Shown piece after piece: positions 1 through 12,900 of a stretch of 64,000 bases of DNA. The translations under genes were made by a program, and so were the position numbers. Source of the stretch: Chimonanthus salicifolius. Lineage: Eukaryota; Streptophyta; Magnoliopsida; Laurales; Calycanthaceae. The stretch's first letter is position 1. The number at the start of each line of letters is the position of its first letter. Under the pieces are notes generated by a model, which did not search any database, was not told the origin of the DNA, and worked only from the letters and a program-made list of their open reading frames with translations. The stretch lies in the NCBI GenBank assembly GCA_013350335.1, contig CM023537.1, positions 10,162,438 through 10,226,437 on the forward strand. Direction: 5' to 3'.

Positions 1-1261
1 CTTATTCACAAACTATAACTAAAAAATCACCAAGAATTATTGTGGACCAATTCCCGCAGTGGATGAAATCAGTTTTCAAATGTCAATGATCCAAACCACT
101 GATTTGAGGAAGCTAGCTATCCCAATTTGCAGTCATCCAAGCCCTTCATGGGATCATCTCTTAGGGTTTAACACATGGATGGTCGAATTATTATAAAATA
201 TATATGTGCGGCCTATTGCACCCCTCAGTATATCTTTCAACACAATCATCATCATCAAAATCAAATTTTTATTTATTTGATCTTTTTAAATTATTTAATT
301 TCACGATCTCTTATTTTATCTTAGACCACTGCATAAGTTGAGATGTCTTTTATTTTTTATTTTTTTTATCATTAACTCTTTTTTTTTTTAAATATTAATG
401 TTCTCATGCCTCAGGAATAATATTTAATTGCACGAACATGGTGGCCCACCAGATCGAAGATTCCATCAATCGTGAGATCAAAATGTATATCTAGCATTGC
501 TTACAGGAAACAATGCTAGCTATCTCCTCTTCCATATATTGGAATGATGATCCAATATGTGGGCCCCCCACTGTTTTCTTAACAAACCGTTGGATCAAAT
601 TCTCCATTTATGATTGAGGGTGGAGTGAGTGAATCAAGCTCTGATCAGTGGCCACCCATTTTAAACAGCCAAAATGGCTCTATGAGAGTTGTATTACATG
701 AATGCAACATTTCTCAAAAAATAGTTCTCTCTCTATCTCTCTCTTTCTGTTGAGTGTTGTTTTGTTTAATGTAAGAGCATGAATTAAAGAGACTCTGAGC
801 GTATACGACCTCGAGTCTCAGTTAGTTGTCTTTGCATTAAAGGATCAGTAATTCAGAGTCCTTTGGTATTGTCTCCTACGAGAAAAAGCTGAACAAAAGC
901 TTCTTTCTTCTTTGCTTTTTATTTTCTAATATGGATGTGAAAACATCTGAAGACTGCTTAACTGCTCTCTCTCTCTCTTAGAACGTAGAAGTTAGAAGAA
1001 CCCAATATAATAAGAAGATGACAAATTCCTTTCCCTCTCTTCTTCTCCATGTCCATCTCGTTGTTGATGATGAGAAAGAGGGAGAGACAGAGAGAGTCAG
1101 TGTCGCAGTTTTTGCAGCTGTTGCTTTCACTGTCTCTTGAGTTTCACGCCCTTTCAAGGCAGTCTGTTCAATCCCATCTACTTGTACATAAAGCTTGGAT
1201 CTTTATACGGTTGTTTGTAAGACCTGATGTCATTTTCTGCCCTCCTTTTTTAATCTTTCAG
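1..1261. other. Intron of the BLH9-type gene (3' portion)
   Basis: This AT-rich stretch precedes the 61-bp homeobox exon and ends in a pyrimidine-rich TTTTTTAATCTTTCAG acceptor. CT-rich microsatellite-like tracts lie near 725-750 and 964-980. No coding exon of the SKY/BELL domains could be found in it. Confidence 0.7.
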
Positions 1262-4200
1262 GTACCCGAGCGATGCAGATAAGCATTTGTTGGCGAGGCA
1301 GACAGGTTTATCAAGGAACCAGGTTCGTCTCTTCCATTTCACTCAAATTTCAAACCAACAAACCATCATTCCCCATAACCAAACACTAAGAAAAATAGAA
1401 ACCCGAATCACTCCTCTTCATCTTTGCATATTATCTTTCATCTTCAATCTTTTTTGGGTCATGGACATTTGTTGATTTCTACAATCTGCAACCCTTAATT
1501 TGTCTGCATCATGTCTACTTCCATTTGGGTCCCACCCAGTGTCCCAATCTGGATCTGGTTCTGGATCTATTGGGTCCTCAGTCTATGTATTTACAGTACA
1601 GTATCCAGGCAGAGGCCCAAGGAGGGAAATAAATAACCCCGATATGATTAACACTGCAGAGCGCCGATACTCGTACTAGGCAATTCTGATACTTTGGCCT
1701 CTAACATACAAATAGTCAGCAAAAATAAATACAGTAAAACTGAAAAGAAAACACATAGATAAATAAAGATAATGCATTAAATAATTTGAATCTTTAGAAC
1801 TCTTCAGCCATATGATATTCAGTCTTTTAGCAGTGAAACTTATTTTTAATGGGTTAAATAAAAAAAAGAATTTGCAAAACGATAAAATTAGATAATGTAA
1901 TAATTTTGATGATAATGTTAAAGACAATGGACCACAAGCCCGAGCTTGAAATGGACTGGACATGTATGCGATTGAGGACATCACACAATTGTACATTTTC
2001 TGAGGCATGATTCCTCACTCTTACTTTTCTTAGAAAAGTTGAGACCTTTTCCTTCTTTTCTCCTTTCGACACTTTAACGGTATGTGAAGAAACTGCATAA
2101 GAGCAGTAGTTAAAAGTAAAAAACAGTGAGTGAGAATGGGACCTGTTGACACTAACTCTTCCTCTTTTTAGGGCTTTATCTGTCGTTGCTTTTTCTTTTT
2201 GTTGGGTTAAATTATTAGATAACTTAGACAACAGTAATTGTCTTGGTGATCAGATCATAATTTCTTTTTTCTTTTTATAAATATCTCATCCAAAAATTAA
2301 TTTCCCTTCAATTAAAATAAATAAATCAACTAAATAGGTTGTTGGGTCTTTGTCTGCTGCAACCAAACTTCAATAAATCAATGAAAAATAAGTTCATTTA
2401 TCATGTTTACAGTGGACACTGTGAATGTAGACACCAACTCTAATCAAATAATGGTTGCCACTATGAAAATGGAGGGGTCCAAAGTGATATTATTCTGAAG
2501 ATTTTAGCCATACAATATGTTCTTATTGTTTGTCATTTAATCATCCATTTGATTATATTCATGGATAGATATGATTAGAAGCTTGTGGTCTATGACTTAT
2601 CAATGATGGGTCCAAATAAGGACCCGTCATTTGGTCGGGGTTGACCAACTTGCATGAATGCCCACTGCTTAGGGTACGGTGCATGTGAACCATGCTTCTG
2701 CTACTTTTTTCATACCTTTGTTAATAATTTTAATCATAATTTAAAAATTTTAAAAACTTATTTAAGTAATTTTGAGTTGACGACGTTGATGAGTTTTTTT
2801 TTCATTTGATAGGATTTTAAGTTGAATTCGAATTTTGAGTATTTTGCGTGTGGTGTTGATTTTATTAGAAAAGTGTTTGTATGAATATTAGACACATTAA
2901 AAATCATGTTGATTGTATCAATAAATTTACTTTTTAAGTTTGTGAAATCTAATTAAAAAAAATGATTAAATTGAAATAGTTTAAACAACGTTTCTTGATT
3001 GATTTAATTAGTATTGAATGACTTAGATTGAAGTGTGTCATCTTGTTCATGATAGTGTGTAGAGTAATATTTTATGTCACATGCAAAGCTGATCCTATTT
3101 CTATAGCAAAGTCTTGCAGCATCTGTAGGAGAATTTACTCGATACCTGTACACTTAAGTAATTTTTTATATTTATATTTCTTTTAATTATCATCATTACT
3201 GTTTAGGTCTTTTATTCTATATATATATATTAGTATTTCTAATTAAATTGGAAATTACTTTTTATTTGTCAATGGCTTTTTAATTCTCATATCACTACGT
3301 TATTGTACATCTTAAATTACTGAGTTCTAGATAAGGTTTTTGGTTATGTGATGAGTGACACTTAAATTTTGAAAATTCTTTAATAATAGAATACTATGAA
3401 AATCAGACTTGTGACCTCATGTAATTAGACTAAATGTATAGTGGCCCCATAAACCTGACCATTTCTCTCTTTCTTTCTCTCCTTGTCTGTCTCTCTCTCT
3501 CCATTGGACAATATTTTTAAGGAGAAAAAAAATATAATGGTTCTCAAAAAGTCAATAGAAGTCCCATCCATTCCAAAAGAGATTCTTCACTTGAACGGCT
3601 AGGATTGTTCAATGCTATGACATTTTAGTGCCATTATCCTCCATGGATTAATATGCATATCACTGGTTTGGATCTTCTACATGATGCTATGTTTGATATT
3701 GACAGAAAGAAATGAAAGAAGTGTGCCAATAGTTTAAGCTTTTTGATGGGGCCTCAAGTTTGAACAAATGGGTCTATTATTTTTAAATCTCCAAGCGATT
3801 GATGTGATGTATCCCACTGTGGATTATATTTAAAACCCCTTCAAACTGTTCATCCTTTTTTAATACAATAATGAGACTTATCAAGTTCAATTCAGCTGGA
3901 ATTTAATCAGCTTTTATGGTAAACTTTCAGTTGTAGAGATTTATAAAAGACTTGAGTCACACTACCTATTATGCTAGTCTTTTAAAGTCAATACTCAATT
4001 CGTAACAAGTGGTATCAGAGTCAAATTTTAAGTTATCTCATGTGAACTCAAAAGATCTTCTAAACAGACGGAATGGCGGGCTGGGGGATTCTAACAACAA
4101 TCTCTTTGAACTTAGTATGCTAGAATTGAGTCATCTTGTTGAGTCAATGGACTCTTTTCTAATTTAAGACAATGTCCTCAATCCTTCATGCATGGAATTT

Positions 4201-5450
4201 AATTACCATCCAATTTTAGAAAAACAAGCTTTCTTCCTGAAACTAGTTTCTTATTAGAATTTATTTAAGTAAGCGATTCTTCCACGGGCATTTTGGATAA
4301 CCCAACACAGATTTTACTATATTGCCCATTTTTCCTTTCGAACTGGCTCGCCAAACCCTTCGAATTGGCTCGCCGGATCACTGACCCTTCTACTACAGTA
4401 TAAATCAGCTCACTGAAATTTATCAAAGTGAGACTATTTTTTTATACATACACTGAAATTGGATCACTGAAATTTTTTTAAATGTTTTCGTACTGCAGTA
4501 AAAGTGTAAGATGGACAATACTTTAAATTTCGTATCTCGTTATACAAAATGACTATTCAAAGATCGCTACCTTTATTTATTATCGTAAATTATGATATTT
4601 ATGATATCAGCTCATTAGAGCCCCACAATGATTTTACAGTTTTCAAGACTTTAATGTCCAGTCCTCCTCAGTCCCTCAGACATTTATGGGTTGTTTTCCA
4701 TGTACTGAACTGTCTCTCTCTCTACCCATAAAAGCAGCTAACAACCACTCCTTTTTACATTGTTTACAAAACATCTCAATCCACCCTCCACATCAAAGCT
4801 ACACTCATCAACTAATGCTAACAAAAATAAGACTTGTAGACATCTCACCCCTTGAAACCAATCTGCAGCAGTAAGATCAATGCTATCTCTGATTCTCTCT
4901 CCTCCCTTTTCAGGTCTCAAATTGGTTCATTAATGCTAGAGTTCGATTGTGGAAACCCATGGTAGAAGAGATGTACCAACAAGAGTCTAAAGATGGGGAA
5001 GAGAGAGAAGAAGACGAGGGAAACAACAACAACAGCCAAAGAGCACAATCACCAATGCCTCTTGCTACAACATCGACAGCAGCAGCAGCAGCAGCAATAG
5101 CAGGCAAAAGATCCGAAATTAATGCCACAGAGAGCGACCCATCCTCACACCATGCAATCAACATGCAACACCTATCCAAGAGCCAATCCGACGGCGGCCA
5201 CGAGGCCGACGTGGGTCAGATTCCGGCCACTCTGGCCCACCTCGACTCTGACCCACGTGGACTCCTCAACGATACTTGTCACATAAATGGCGGGATGGAG
5301 ATGGGGCCCACTGCTGGTGGGGCACCCTTGGGGGCAACCTGTGTAAGGTTCGGGTCCACAGGTGATGTGTCCCTCACATTGGGCCTCAGGCACGCCGGAA
5401 ACATGCCTGAGACAGGCCGATTTTCTGTCACAGATTTTGGAGGGTTATAG
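1262..5450 (+). CDS. BLH9: BEL1-like homeodomain protein, BELLRINGER/PENNYWISE (BLH9) type; 3' part only
   Basis: Two coding exons are visible: 1262-1322 (61 bp, after TTTCAG and before GTTCGT) and 4914-5450 (after TTTTCAG, ending in TAG). The first encodes homeodomain residues [15 protein letters not shown]; the second opens with the recognition helix [17 protein letters not shown] 61-bp exon at this place is typical of BEL1-like (TALE homeobox) genes. The tail EEMYQQES, an acidic Asn-rich stretch and the C-terminal ZIBEL-type motif [12 protein letters not shown] followed by FSVTDFGGL match the BELLRINGER/PENNYWISE (BLH9) branch better than BEL1 or ATH1. An Ala run (residues about 50-55 of the last exon) is a low-complexity insert. 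Such proteins pair with KNOX homeodomain partners in the nucleus of shoot meristem cells to control floral fate and internode patterning (family knowledge). The SKY/BELL exons lie before base 1, so the start cannot be seen. Subfamily assignment is from remembered motifs. Confidence 0.88.
3931..4100 (+). mobile_element. Decayed TRIM retrotransposon fragment with primer-binding site
   Basis: The 3' part of an LTR (GAGATTTATAAAAGACTTGAG ending CGTAACA at 4007) is followed by TGGTATCAGAG at 4010-4020. That is the primer-binding site complementary to initiator-Met tRNA. A short internal stretch and a GGGGGAT purine run follow, then TCTAACA, as if most of the 3' LTR had been deleted. The copies at 6063, 7425, 15325 and 19545 share the sequence. 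Confidence 0.7.
4269..4571. mobile_element. MITE, Mutator-like family (copy 1)
   Basis: Starts GTAAGCGATTCTTCC and ends GATCGCTACC, imperfect inverted ends. It is flanked by tttatttaa (4260-4268) and tttatttat (4572-4580), an 8/9 match for a 9-bp target duplication. The interior has repeated GGCTCGCC and CACTGAA motifs, as in the copies at 16421 and 58104. No coding capacity. Confidence 0.7.
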
Positions 5451-6910
5451 AAAAAAAAAAAACCAGAAAAAAAAAGAGAGCTAATCTAGAGAAGGAAAAA
5501 AAAATTATATATCCCGAAATTTCTTTTTCCTTTTGGTCATTCTCCGCCCCTTTTTTTTCCTTCCCAGATGATAAACCATATGAATGAAAAATTTATGGTG
5601 TCTATTTAAATGTATAATAATAGTTGTTTCCCTTTTTAACTGTAAAATTAAGGTTTTGTACCTAGTACATTTATTTATTTTCCATTGTTAGCCAAATATT
5701 TATAAGAGAACTGTTGCCAGATGGTTACTTAGGCCTTATTTGGTTGATGTATTGAGGTAAATATTGGTTGCCCTGAAGACAGGGAATATGATTGAAGATT
5801 TAAAGCAGAGGAAAGAAGGTAATAAATGTCACAAAATCGCATGGCAGTGGGTAGAGAAAGTGACAAAGATGGGTGATGGGATAGACTTCAATGGCACATG
5901 AAATTGATCTCTATTTCCTTTCACATGTTCTCTTAGAAAAAGGCCAACCCTTGCTCATTTATCACATTATGTGGATCAACCTCATGTTCAAATCCCGATT
6001 TGAGTGACTTGGCTCAAACACAACTCAGTCAATTTGGTAAGAAATCAAGTGAAGAAATTCACCCTAATTGATAGAAATCCAAAAAAAACTAGTACAATAT
6101 CTAGAGTGATTCAGTCCTTTATAAGTCATTTTCTTCTCACAATCGATATGGGACTCTCGTTCACACCTCAACAATCCTCCTCTCGAATGAGGCTTTTCGA
6201 AGGATAGAAAATCACCAACCTTTCCGTTCGGTTAGGAGAATCTTGACTCTACATGCTATGGCTTGGAGACATAGCTCTGATACCACCGTTAGAGCTAGGC
6301 TTCTACCCTAAAAGACTAGTCTAATAGGTGGAGTGACTCAGTCCCTTATAAGTCTTTAGATTTCTCCTCTCATAACCGATATAAGACTCTCATTCACACC
6401 CGAACAAAACTAAAATCCAAATTTGCCATATAATAATCTAACAAGCAGGATAAACAAATTGGAACTCCTGTTTAGTATACTAATCACTTGTTGAAGGAGA
6501 GAGATAATGCAAATTGTGTATGCTAAAAATTACTGTGTTCACTTCATTGTTGTTACACCACAATTTTCAAAAAGATTCTACCAGACTCTGATGGACTGGT
6601 TTTTAAGTTTTCAGTGGTTCCTTCATTTAGTGATTGATTGATATGACTCATGAATGAAGTACTTACTCTATCTGCCCCTTAAAAAAAATATTACTATAGT
6701 AAAACAACCACTTCATTTCATTTCATTCCTCAGTAAAATTCACATGTAGTCAAGATTTTGGAGATTACAAGAGCCTATTTACATTAGTAACAAGAAAAAC
6801 AAAGAACTTGTATCATTAGTGCCAGTGGCTTCACAAGGCCTTGTGTGTTCTTTACACAATTTCTCTGATGAAATAAAAGAAAGAAAGATTGACCCACAAC
6901 TATTTTAGAT
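5451..6910. other. Convergent intergenic region between BLH9-type gene and IP5P11
   Basis: This spacer holds the 3' UTRs of two convergent genes. On the left are A-rich tracts just after the BLH9-type stop. On the right is the presumed 3' UTR of the minus-strand phosphatase gene (about 6700-6910). A TRIM lies between them (6063-6406). No gene seen. Confidence 0.7.
6063..6406 (-). mobile_element. Near-complete TRIM retrotransposon (antisense)
   Basis: Read on the minus strand: 5' LTR 6406-6286 (121 bp, starts TGTTCGGGTGTGAATG), primer-binding site TGGTATCAGAGCT at 6285-6273, then a non-coding internal region of about 80 bp. A purine tract AGAGGAGGAT follows, then a 3' LTR from 6173 (TGTTGAGGTGTGAACG) to about 6063. 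Both LTRs share GAGAGTC, CATATCG-like and CTTATAA motifs. There is no coding capacity, as expected for a TRIM. Flanking 5-bp duplications are not evident. Confidence 0.8.
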
Positions 6911-9900
6911 TCAGAGAAGTATGTTACTTGGATTAACCTGCCGGACTTTGTTTATTTTCAAGCAAAGATGAGCTCTCACTGGTTTATGATCAGAACTGTC
7001 GATGCAATCGATGGATTCATAAGAGTGTAAGGCTGATTCAATGTCTTCTGACTCGTCTATCTTGAACAAGATTCTATCTGTCCAAGAAGGTACTCTTACC
7101 TGAGAGAAAACCAGTGAGAACCATAGAACTCAGTATGGAATTACACAACTAGGAGGTGGCTATGTTAGAATTATCATCAACATACCTTGTAACTTGTATC
7201 GTAATTGCTACTTCCTACATTGTATTTATAGGTAGGCTTGAATGCCAAAGTTCCTTCACAATACCCACTGAATATTTGTCCTCTTTCTGCCTCCTGCCGT
7301 AGTTGATCTTTACTAGTAAGCATCTGTCGGAGTTGCAAAAACAAATTAGATCCAATTAATGAACTTTTTTTTTTCTTAGACTCTGAGTTAAGGGTGATTA
7401 AGATATTTACAACTGTTGGGGCAGCGAACGAATTCTAAGTTGGAAGTATGAAGAGAGTTTTAGAGATTTATAAAGAACTTGAGTCACTCCACCAAATAGG
7501 TTAGTTTTCTGGGATAAATACCAAGTTCTGACTAGTAGACTTAGGAGATCTCTCAAGCGGACGGGATGACTGACTTCATTCGAGGGGATAAAGTGATAAA
7601 GGATTTGGGTTACTCAACCTAATAGACTAGTCTTTTGAAATAGATACTCAGTTTTAACAGCCACAAGGTCAATTTAGCAGCATGAAGAATTCTTATCACC
7701 AAATGATGATCAAATAAACGAGTTTATACTGCATGTTCACTTGTTCAAATACTACACAATCGTCACCAAAATATTTGTCTGACCATGTTATTAGTGTTCT
7801 ATAATATTTGGAGTACAATCATTGGAGTTCTACCTCGAACTCTAAATAAGTCTTATTATATTGCTTGGATTTAAAAGGCTTGGCCCATGTCCAGCCAAAG
7901 TTGGATCTGAGTCCAAATCTTTTTTCTTTTTTTAAAGATGGGCTTAGACTGCCCATGTAAAAATAGCGTTCTAGTAGAAACATTTTTTGATAAACTTTAT
8001 TAAAAATGTGGGAAAAGGAATAAGTGTGTAGCAGAGCCTTCTGAGTTCTGTATCTGATTGAGTGATATGATTGTGAAATCATGCCCTAAAGAATTTGGGT
8101 TGGCCCAATAACATGGCAGACCCTTACCCAACTCAGAATCAGTTGTTAACACTCTTTCGGGTTCCACTAGATCGGGTACAGGTTGAGATCCTGAGGTCAA
8201 TTGATCTGGGTTGGATCCAACCAGGGTCTAGTCTGTCTACGACTCACATCCTATCTAATATCTATTTCAGTAATGTGTTTTTCTCTTTTGTATGTGTGTG
8301 TGGGTGTAACTGGGCTGGATCTTGGATGGCCCTAGTACAGCCTAAATCCATGTGGAATTTCTTAAGGTTGATGCATTGTTAAGAATATCACAGATATTTT
8401 GATAAATAACATGATTTTATGTTGATTTTTTTAACTCCAGATAATATAATATTCTTTCATTGTTTATAAAATATAATATCACAGTAGTATACAATAATGC
8501 TGCTAATTATCCAATAATTAACTGAAATCTCTATAAATTTAATTTATAAACTTTGAAGCAGTTCAGTATTGCTTTTTAATATATTTTCTGTCTTTATTAT
8601 TCTATTCTATGCAACATTTTCTAAATAATATTCTAATAAATGTATGAGATTTTAAAATATTTAAATATTGCCTTTTACAATTAACATTTCAATGATAATA
8701 TGTGCAGCGATGATTGACATTTCAATATTAACCAAGAAGAGAAAAAAAAAAAAAAAAGGAAGAAGAAAACAATCAAAATTCGAACATGTTGACAAAGAAA
8801 CATGCAAGTGTTTTCCACGTGTAAATTCAGAAAGAAAAAATAAAAAAGAAACATGCAAGTGTTTTGTGTCACGATGGACAACAATAGAGACTTTCCATTG
8901 GGGTTGAATTGGTTGGACCCATTTATTCACCTGCACTATTTATAACTATTAATAGGGCTGAAACTCGGATCAGATTAGGTTGGATTTTAAGAAACTCAAT
9001 TCAACTCATGTGAAATTTTTTGAACTTGACCTGACCTAACATAACCCGAATGTCTGACCTAAATTACTAAATCCGACCCTTCTGAATTTCTAACCCAAGT
9101 CAATCCAAGTGTTGTTTTATAACTTGGTGCATTCAGATCAAGTCAGGTTACGTCGAGTCGGATTGGATCGATTTTAAAATTCTCAACTCAACCCAACACA
9201 AATTTCATACGGAATTTTATTTTCTCAATCCGACTTGACACAAAATATACAAATACATAACTCAAGCTGACTAATTTCTCAGGTAGAATGATGCGGGTCA
9301 AGTTAAAACCAGACCCAAGTTTCACCCCTAACTCTTACTATTCTCGTACATGTGCAATGCAACTTGATCGGTAACAATCGGTAAGGACAACATTAGGCCC
9401 AACCCACGTACGCTGCCATTAAAAACAGACTTTTAGGGGAGTCCTAACCTTCGACAGGGATGGCCCAAAGACCCCACAAGCAGGCCGGACCATATCTGTG
9501 TCACACCAGACGTGGTTGAGTTGAGACCACAGAAGAAGAGTAACGGGATTGTTAGGTGACCTAATTGTATTTGCAAATTTCTATGGGACACAAGTCAACG
9601 TAGTACAGTGTAAAGCAAACAAATTCCATAAAACAGTCGGTGCCATTATTAATTTGAGATCACAGGATTCGTGTGGACTCACTGCATTCAATTCCTAACC
9701 AATCCACACCAATATTTGCAATACTAGTGCCTTCTTTTGCCTTCATTTCAATTCATATTTATAAATGTGGGGTTGGATTGCAACATGTCAAGATTTTTTT
9801 TTTGATGATTTTAATCAATATTAATCTAATCTCATCATCTTAATAATTGATTATATATTCCCTTAAGTTACTAATGCGTGAAATGTTTTACGACGAAGAG

Positions 9901-12900
9901 TGTTAAGATTAGGTTTATGATAATTATTGAAAAATTAAAAGGCGAGGCAAACAAAGAGGAAGGAATTTGTTGGGGATAAGATATATATGATATACTCAAC
10001 ATAGAGTGGCAAATCATTTAATTCAAAAGAGTAAAAATCTAAATCAAAGAGTATCAATTGCTTCATGTTTTCTATGTATATATATAATTTTTCCTCGTTT
10101 GATGGTATACTCCTTTAAAAAAACTCGAGTATTTTATAGTCCTTCACACCATGAGAAACTAAGTTTGTCCCTTGAATTTTCTATTAATAATGGTGTCTTA
10201 TGGTCACTAATTAGGAATTAATGATCAAGTAGAACATACCTACCTACATCTCCAACAAAAGAGATTTTTTTTTTATTGATCAAAGTGTCTAGACGTGTAA
10301 ACCTCTCAATCCGTACAGTAATTATACAGGGAGAGGCTCATTAGAATGGAATGGAATGAAAATCAAACACAAGATCTCCATTTTCTAAAACGAGTTCTTG
10401 TCGCCGGTCCAACGTCTTCCGACTTTTTTGATAAAATATCTGATGGAGACTAAGTTGCAGTGGGACTATGTCTTAAAGTTGGAGAAGTGTCCCCCACCTT
10501 GAACATCCTAATAGTCCTACAGTAAATCAGAATCTAACCAAATTTTATTGGGTTTAACTGGGCCTAGCCCATTTCAACCCTTGTACCTGTTATCATCATT
10601 ACCTACCACTTATTAAAAAAGATAAAAAATTAAAGATATTAATTGGGTTTCTGTGGACTAAAGAAACCCAAGGTCGACATCGTCCATTTTCATCATCTTT
10701 TCCTTTCTTCCTTCGTAACTAACACTTTGAATTTGATAGGCCCTTTATCCTCTTCACAATTTTGAGTTTAATTTTATTATATATTAAATTATTAGATAAA
10801 ATTTTTTTATTAAAATAAATTAAAGATTTGCTAATAATTTGGGTCTTACCTTGAGAAGATTTTTCTGTATGAGAGTTCTTGCAGGCAGTGTTTTGATCCC
10901 TTGTACTCTGTAATTTAGATCTCCCAACCACACTGTAACATGGGAAGGTCTTGCATATGAATTCTTCTTTGACAGAAAAGAGTGAGATATGTGGCGACAC
11001 TGAGCATTCCTCTCTTCCACATTTCTTGCATGAGCTACATACCAATCAACCCACCCAAAACAACTTAATTAAGGGCATAATTTTCTTATAATCCATATCA
11101 CATCAAACATAAGATCTATTTTGATTTTTATTAAATATGTGATTCACTATAAATTACTTTAACCCAATCAATCAAATCATGTTTTTTAAACCCACAAAGG
11201 TTAAAGATTAAAATAATTTAAACTAATTAAATTGATAATAATTTAAAATTTTGACTAGATTGATTCAATTCTGACCAAATATTTTATAAAAGACCTTTTA
11301 AATAGACTTATCGCTATTCCATTTAGTAACCTCACACCTAAAAATATAAATAATATAATGCATGGTCATTTCACACCAATAAATATAAAATTTCAAATGG
11401 TAGATGGCCAGCTGCATCATGATTTAGAAAAAAATGTCAATGCAAGGGACATTGTATTGAACGGATTTGACAAAACATTTAATATTGTAACATCAATCAG
11501 TACTCAATTTCGATTATGATAACATTTAATATTTCGTGAGGTGTATTATTTAGATATTTATTTATTTAATTTAAACAAATGAAATGGACAGTTGACAAAG
11601 AATTATACTTTAAAATTTTATTTTATTTTATTTTAATTGGATGACAGAAAACAATTTATAAGACTAATTTCTTTTAAATTTTTACATCAGCAATCAATTT
11701 TTTTTTTTTTAATTTTGTAAAATCAATAGATTTTAGTTTTATCACCAAGCATCATATAACTCAAAATTGAGTGAAGAGAATTCATGACATAGTTACTCAC
11801 CTTACACCGGTTTCATATTTCTTGATTAAATCTGATTTTCTGGGACCCACCGTAGGTAGAGGAAATCAATATTTTAAAAATTAACTAGTGGATCAAACTT
11901 TCAACTATGATCAAACCAGGTCAACCTATTATATCAATATACTGTTCTATAACAATATTAATTAATTAATAGAAAAATTCATAATAATAAATTAGTTAAA
12001 AATATAATAATATGCTAATAACTATCAAATGTCAACAATCAAATACAAAACACATAAATATAAAATATAATTATCACATTATTATGAAAATGTCTTATTC
12101 ATTCTAATTATAATTATAAATAATTAAATATTCTAACAATCCAACTTAATAAGTTTGAATTTTTTAAGAGGTTATTGAGGGTTAACCATATAAATCCTCT
12201 TGAATCGTGGGTCATTAAGAATTTTTGAAGGTTTGAATTTTGAAAAGATTTTCAAAATAACCAAATCGCATTTAGAAAAATATGAAGATTGAACCGGGTT
12301 CAATCTCTTAGAAAGTTGGTTTTTAAAACATTCAAGAAAACTCGGGTTCCTTTGAGATATATTCGGATCAAGTGAAAGTTTTGGAATGAATCAGCAAATC
12401 AAACTTTGAAAAAAAGGAGGTAATTTCATTTACGCATCGAGCATTAGAAAAATCTTTTAAATAACCGAAATAAATGAAAATGATCTCTTTCCATTGTTGT
12501 TTGCTGATTTTTCTAAGGGGATGTTTGTTAACTTTTTTTTTTGAGAAAATTAGTTTTACATGAAAATTTAATTTTGGATGCAATTCATATTATCCGACAC
12601 ATGTCATAAACTCTGGCATCGTGTCAGACTAGAAAATTATGGTATTTCCTATTTTTTTGTCAAAAATCTTATTTTTACAAAAAAAACGAGATTTATCTCA
12701 ATAAACGACAAAAATCTTATTTCTCATTAAATTTTCTTATCCCCTATAGGAAATAGATTCATTAGAAGAAGACGAGCAACCCTAAAAAGAAATCAAATTT
12801 GAAAAAAATAAAAAGTTTAGGTGTGGTTCACATTAGCTAGCAAGTGTGCGTGTCATGTCGTTGAAATATAGAGTTTCTATTGTTTGCATAAAAACTATTA

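Larger units (their letters stand above)
1323..4913. other. 3.6 kb intron of the BLH9-type gene
   Basis: Bounded by GTTCGT (donor) and TTTTCAG (acceptor). It carries a decayed TRIM fragment (3931-4100) and a MITE (4269-4571) about 340 bp before the acceptor. The remainder is AT-rich with no recognised gene. Confidence 0.75.
7324..10849. other. Intron 6 of IP5P11 (3.5 kb)
   Basis: Lies between LLK (donor GTAAGA) and MLTSKDQ (acceptor CCGACAG). It contains a TRIM remnant (7425-7659), a hAT-type MITE (8953-9330) and a SINE-like copy (10262-10410). The rest is AT-rich sequence in which no gene is recognised. Confidence 0.75.

Noticed and set aside
1049..1475. Open frames overlapping the 61-bp homeobox exon
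   Set aside because: They are in the wrong frame for the homeodomain and run through the intron; only 1262-1322 is coding.
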